Below are positions 60,646 through 64,000 of a DNA stretch of 64,000 nt, one piece after another (the stretch's first letter is position 1; each line of letters opens with the position of its first letter). Position numbers and translations under genes: made by a program. The stretch spans positions 1-64,000 of the forward strand of contig JAEDDW010000003.1 in the NCBI GenBank assembly GCA_016293645.1. Reading direction: 5' to 3'. Origin of the DNA: Treponema sp. (GTDB taxonomy: Bacteria > Spirochaetota > Spirochaetia > Treponematales > Treponemataceae). The notes under the pieces were generated by a model. The model saw nothing but the letters and a program-made list of their open reading frames with translations, had not been told where the DNA came from and did not search any database.

Positions 60646-61644
60646 CTAAAAACGCACCACGCAGACAATGGGCAGATGATCGCTGTAACCTTCTCCGTTC
60701 CATATCTGGTACCTGTTGGGAACAAAAATCTTTGAGTCACACCACGGCCCTTCAACAGCAACATGGAACTCAATGAATTCCGCTTTCCCCGCAAGGAACA
60801 TGTTGTCGATCCGCGACCATTCTTCCTGAAAATAATAGCTTCCCGGCTGAACCATCTTGCCGCTGTCGGAAAACCAGGGCGACTGGACGCAGACTCCTGA
60901 ATCGACAAGAGTTCCATCTTTCCAGAACCTCATGACAACCTTGCCTCCGGAAGCCAGATCAAAATCCGCAATATCACGGTTGAAATCACCAAGAGCAAGC
61001 AGGGCACTGTTATTTTGGATTCCCTTCTCCATTATGCTGGAAAGGACACCTTCCTGTCTGTTTCGCCAGATTTCAGATTCCTCCTCACCTCCGCTTTTGC
61101 TCTTCCAATGGTTCACGAAAATCGTAAGTCTCCTGCCTCTTGAAATCACCTCCACTTCCATAATAGGGCGCAGACGCGGCATATCCGACTCCTCTGTCCT
61201 TATATCCAGGCTGTGCACCTTCATGTCATCAAGCTGAACCCTGGACAAAACGGCACAGCCGATGGAACTTCCTTCATCCTTTGCAAATACGGCATTTCTA
61301 TAAACCTTCTGGCCATTCCATTCACCGGCAAGAAAATTGCTTATGTCGTGAACCACAGCCTCGTTCTCAATTTCTTCCATCACGAACACGTCTGCATCAA
61401 TGGCCTTTATGACGGAACACAGACGCTTGAGACGTTCTATGTAGGCTTCTTTACCCCACCTTCCGCTTTTTACGAATTCCGTATACTCATCCCCGGTAGT
61501 TACAGCGTCAAAAAAAGTCTGGACATTCCAGTTGGCAACCTTAAGTTTTTCTTCCCTGACAAGGGTCTCGGTTGTCATTTGGGCACACGAGGAGAACAAA
61601 AGGAAAACGGCGATTACAGGGACCAGATTTGTTTTATGGCTCAA
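60646..61644 (-). CDS. Lipoprotein of the endonuclease/exonuclease/phosphatase family
   Basis: 332 aa from TTG 61644. This start is decided by a strong AGGAGG (61651-61656) seven bases upstream and gives a clean signal peptide with lipobox LFSSC (Cys20); longer starts lack both. The EEP fold is seen in VANWNVQTFFD, MEEIENE, FVNHWKSKS, GDFNRD and YSDHLPI, the metal and catalytic His/Asp positions. The substrate may be nucleic acid or a phosphoester; unknown. Divergent from rex. Confidence 0.87.
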   Translation of the reverse strand: MSHKTNLVPVIAVFLLFSSCAQMTTETLVREEKLKVANWNVQTFFDAVTTGDEYTEFVKSGRWGKEAYIERLKRLCSVIKAIDADVFVMEEIENEAVVHDISNFLAGEWNGQKVYRNAVFAKDEGSSIGCAVLSRVQLDDMKVHSLDIRTEESDMPRLRPIMEVEVISRGRRLTIFVNHWKSKSGGEEESEIWRNRQEGVLSSIMEKGIQNNSALLALGDFNRDIADFDLASGGKVVMRFWKDGTLVDSGVCVQSPWFSDSGKMVQPGSYYFQEEWSRIDNMFLAGKAEFIEFHVAVEGPWCDSKIFVPNRYQIWNGEGYSDHLPIVCVVRF

Positions 61645-61762
61645 AGGACACCTCCTGAAAAAATCCCGGCTGACTACGGGAATGTCCATATAAATTATTG
61701 TGGCGGAATGAAATTTCCATACATCTTTTTTCAACTTTCTTCGTGAAATTTCGGTCACAATA

Positions 61763-61926
61763 CCGTGATTTAAATCACACAAATCTCCAGTCACCTCCTG
61801 AATTCCCCGAATTCAACAGTTTGTGTGCAATAAATCACAGCAATTCGGTTTTTTCTATAGACCCGACTGTTTTTTGATGATAGTATTAAGGCGAACAAGA
61901 GATAAATTATGTGATTTTTTTCACAA
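61763..61926 (+). promoter_or_regulatory. Three Rex-operator-like sites upstream of rex
   Basis: Rex binds TTGTGA-N6-TCACAA. Sites: ATGTGA-TTTTTT-TCACAA (61909-61926, one mismatch), 13 bases before ATG; CCGTGA-TTTAAA-TCACAC (61763-61780); GTGTGC-AATAAA-TCACAG (61823-61840, weaker). Spacing agrees with Rex. This suggests autoregulation by the NADH/NAD ratio and perhaps regulation of the divergent nuclease. Confidence 0.7.
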
Positions 61927-61938
61927 AAGACAGATAAG

Positions 61939-62544
61939 ATGATACAGAAGATTCCGCAGCCGGCCAAAAGAAGGCTTGTTCTTCTTGAACACCTTCTCTC
62001 GACTTACAAAGAAAAAAACATCACCTCACAGAAAATACAGGAAATGGCCGGGTGGTCTTCAGCTGTTGTAAGGCGTGATATTTCCTACATCGACGTTAAG
62101 TGCGGTGCGACAAACGGCTACAAGGTTGCTGAACTCAGAGAGGCCCTTAGAAAGACTTTCAATCTTACCACGGCGGAACAGAAGTGCTGCATCGTTGGAC
62201 TCGGAAGAATGGGTCAGGCACTTCTCGACAATTCCGAACTGTATGAATCACCGTTCAAGATTGTGGCCGGTTTTGATTCAAGCGTAAACAAGACGGAAGT
62301 TTTGAGTTCCGCCTTTCCCCTTCATCCTACAACACTGATGAAAAAAATCATCAAGGAAGAAGGAATCAGTTTCGCGATCCTGACCGTGGATCCTGAGGAA
62401 GCAAAACCGATGACGGATCTTCTTCTTGAATGCGGAATCAGGGGAATCGTCAACTACACTCCGTGTGTACTGACAGTAACAAAGGATGTAAAAGTAGAAA
62501 ACGTCAGCCTTTTGACTGCACTTTCAACTTTGGCAATACAGTAA
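61939..62544 (+). CDS. rex: Redox-sensing transcriptional repressor Rex
   Basis: A 201-residue regulator. The N-terminal winged helix (about 8-65: ITSQKIQEMAGWSSAVVRRDISYI) binds DNA; the Rossmann domain has CCIVGLGRMGQAL (83-95) and the C-terminal helix (VENVSLLTALSTLA) swaps between subunits. NADH binding releases DNA, so fermentation or respiration genes are derepressed when NADH is high. Its own promoter has Rex-like sites. Downstream serC follows after 54 bp. Confidence 0.95.
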   Translation: MIQKIPQPAKRRLVLLEHLLSTYKEKNITSQKIQEMAGWSSAVVRRDISYIDVKCGATNGYKVAELREALRKTFNLTTAEQKCCIVGLGRMGQALLDNSELYESPFKIVAGFDSSVNKTEVLSSAFPLHPTTLMKKIIKEEGISFAILTVDPEEAKPMTDLLLECGIRGIVNYTPCVLTVTKDVKVENVSLLTALSTLAIQ

Positions 62545-62598
62545 ATCAATAGCAGCCTTTGCTTTCTGGCAATGGCGGATAACTATGGGGGTTATAAT

Positions 62599-63723
62599 AT
62601 GAGTCGTGTTTACAACTTTAGCGCAGGTCCTTCTTGCCTTCCGGAAGAAGTTCTCAAGGAATGTGCAGCAGAAATGATGGACTGCAACGGAACAGGTCAG
62701 AGCGTAATGGAAATGAGCCACCGCTCATCTGCATTCGAACCAATCATCGAACATGCAGAAGCACAGATCCGCAAGCTTATGAACGTTCCTTCAAACTACA
62801 AGGTACTCTTCGTTCAGGGTGGAGGATCAACACAGTTTGCCATGGTCGCACAGAACCTTGGTATCAACAGGAAAAAAGCTGCTTACATCGAAACTGGTGT
62901 CTGGGCAAAGAAGGCCGCAGCAGAAGCAAAGCATCTTGGTGTTGAAGTTGATGTAATCGCTTCTTCTAAGGACAAGAACTATTCTTACATCCCACGCGTT
63001 GAAAAGGTAAGCGGAGACTATGACTACGTTTATGTCTGCTTCAACAATACAATCATGGGCACACACTACGAATACATCCCTGAAACTGGAGACATTCCAC
63101 TTGTTGCAGACATGTCTTCATGTATCCTTTCTGAAGAAATCGACGTCTCGAAATTCGGACTCATCTTTGCAGGTGCACAGAAGAACCTTGCTCCAGCAGG
63201 CGTTACTCTCGTAATCGTTCGTGAAGACCTTATTCCGGAACCAGAAAAGTGCCTCCCAGGAACACCGACAATGAGCATGTACAAGACACACAGTGAAAAC
63301 GGTTCTATGTACAATACACCTCCTTGCTACACAATCTACGTTCTCGACAAGGTCCTCAACTGGATTGAAAAGAACGGCGGTGCAAAGGGAATCAACAAGC
63401 TGAATGTTGAAAAGGCAGACTATCTCTACAACTACCTTGATAATTCTGACTTCTACCATGCAACAGCAGAAAAGGGAAGCCGCTCTTTGATGAACGTTCC
63501 ATTCCTTACAAAGTATTCTGACAACGACGGATCGGAAGAAGCACAGGCAAAGGAAAAGGCAATCAATGCTAAATTTGTTAAGGAAGCAGAAGCTGCAGGA
63601 CTCGTTAACCTTAAGGGTCACCGACTTGTAGGCGGCATGCGCGCTTCTATCTATAATGCCATGACAATGGACGGTGTAAAAGCACTTGTTAAGTTCATGG
63701 AAGAATTTGCAAAGAACAACTAA
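62599..63723 (+). CDS. serC: Phosphoserine aminotransferase
   Basis: Converts 3-phosphohydroxypyruvate and glutamate to phosphoserine in serine synthesis, with PLP. The 374-residue protein shows NFSAGPSCLPEEVL, VQGGGSTQFAM, the PLP lysine in FAGAQKNLAPAG, and RASIYNAM at the C-terminus. ATG 62599 follows GGGGG. Codon use is biased to highly expressed codons. A large palindromic repeat begins 7 bp after the stop. Confidence 0.96.
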   Translation: MSRVYNFSAGPSCLPEEVLKECAAEMMDCNGTGQSVMEMSHRSSAFEPIIEHAEAQIRKLMNVPSNYKVLFVQGGGSTQFAMVAQNLGINRKKAAYIETGVWAKKAAAEAKHLGVEVDVIASSKDKNYSYIPRVEKVSGDYDYVYVCFNNTIMGTHYEYIPETGDIPLVADMSSCILSEEIDVSKFGLIFAGAQKNLAPAGVTLVIVREDLIPEPEKCLPGTPTMSMYKTHSENGSMYNTPPCYTIYVLDKVLNWIEKNGGAKGINKLNVEKADYLYNYLDNSDFYHATAEKGSRSLMNVPFLTKYSDNDGSEEAQAKEKAINAKFVKEAEAAGLVNLKGHRLVGGMRASIYNAMTMDGVKALVKFMEEFAKNN

Positions 63724-63729
63724 ATAAAT

Positions 63730-63856
63730 GTGAATTTGATGGGCCCCAGCGACGGCGATAAGGGCAATGGAAAACCTCCCGCTCCACTCATTAAAGCGTT
63801 GAGTCAATACGGCGGGTCCCTCCTTCCCCTTATCGCCTGCGTCCCATCAAATTCAC
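63730..63856. repeat. Large imperfect palindrome after serC
   Basis: The arms 63730-63764 and 63826-63856 are inverted copies: GTGAATTTGATGGG, a short mismatch, then GGCGATAAGGG. The 60-bp interior is GC-rich. A related sequence, GTGGGACGCAGG with a GGGCCCGCC stretch, recurs at about 63931-63970. It may be an intergenic repeat family member or a terminator-like structure; no gene is present in 63724-64000. Confidence 0.65.
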
Positions 63857-64000
63857 AATATTCATTAAAACCACATAAGTTTATTCTTCTGTGGCTGATA
63901 TTTTAAGATTATAAATTAGGATAAACTGCGAGTGGGACGCAGGTGGGAAAGAAAATGGTGGGGCCCGCCAAAAAGGCTCATCGTTTTTCAACAGTGAAGC

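Noticed and set aside
61741..61760. GTGA...TCACAA pair near the start of the rex control region
   Set aside because: Spacing is eight instead of six bases between the half sites, so not counted as a Rex operator.
62593..62598. TATAAT just before the serC start codon
   Set aside because: Transcription would begin inside the gene; GGGGG upstream is a good ribosome site, so the box is probably chance.
63860..64000. Possible tRNA or gene at the window end
   Set aside because: No cloverleaf, no reading frame with a ribosome site; only a partial copy of the neighbouring repeat is seen.

Overview
The window looks like chromosome from a spirochaete of the genus Treponema or a close relative. The evidence is indirect: moderate GC content, many secreted and outer-membrane proteins of treponemal style, lipoprotein signals with relaxed lipoboxes, giant Ig-repeat surface proteins, a PASTA protein next to fmt and def, and a Rex regulator beside serC. 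Species cannot be fixed from the sequence alone. No rRNA, tRNA, CRISPR array, prophage or intact insertion sequence was seen.

Layout. 1-18813: two giant minus-strand secreted proteins built of Ig-like repeats (2121 aa with a C-terminal beta-barrel, then a 3963 aa putative lipoprotein), separated by a MITE-like repeat. 19102-20281: a sirtuin followed by a block of dispersed repeats. 20282-35804: a compact, complete-looking aryl-polyene (APE) type biosynthetic cluster in two divergent operons. 35823-41456: S-adenosylhomocysteine/methylthioadenosine salvage (deaminase and nucleosidase), a small barrel protein, a secreted alpha/beta hydrolase, an M18 aminopeptidase and a HAD phosphatase. 41486-44806: an HD-GYP/receiver protein and a hybrid histidine kinase. 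44900-49605: a DUF1538 membrane protein with a double PII-like partner, BirA and a B12-type radical SAM protein. 49592-53603: hisD-def-fmt-PASTA operon. 53784-59404: a DUF436 protein, a TAXI-type TRAP transporter with a second copy of the MITE-like repeat inside it, a tiny membrane peptide gene, and azlCD. 59475-63723: an orphan receiver protein, a small secreted protein, a lipoprotein nuclease/phosphatase, rex with three operator-like sites, and serC. The window ends in a large palindromic repeat.

The best candidate for an exciting system is the APE-like cluster. One arm runs ACP, ACP, membrane-domain/AMP-ligase fusion, dehydratase, glycosyltransferase, LpxL-type acyltransferase, thioesterase, LolA, MMPL exporter, DUF3261 lipoprotein, ketosynthase, dehydratase, ketoreductase, ketosynthase and a small helical protein. 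The divergent arm carries a methyltransferase, a chain-length-factor-like protein and a PlsC acyltransferase. Gene content and order follow APE clusters of Gram-negative bacteria. An aromatic starter activated by the ligase would be extended on the ACPs, reduced and dehydrated to a polyene, methylated, joined to a glycolipid and exported to the outer membrane. Differences from the classic cluster are the ligase fusion, the split glycosyltransferase and acyltransferase, and the extra 117 aa protein.

Other loci worth following are the DUF1538/double-PII pair, the 30-44 aa membrane peptide with its own terminator, the triple Rex-site promoter, the paired MITE-like elements, and the receiver protein with a HisKA-like region that has lost its histidine.
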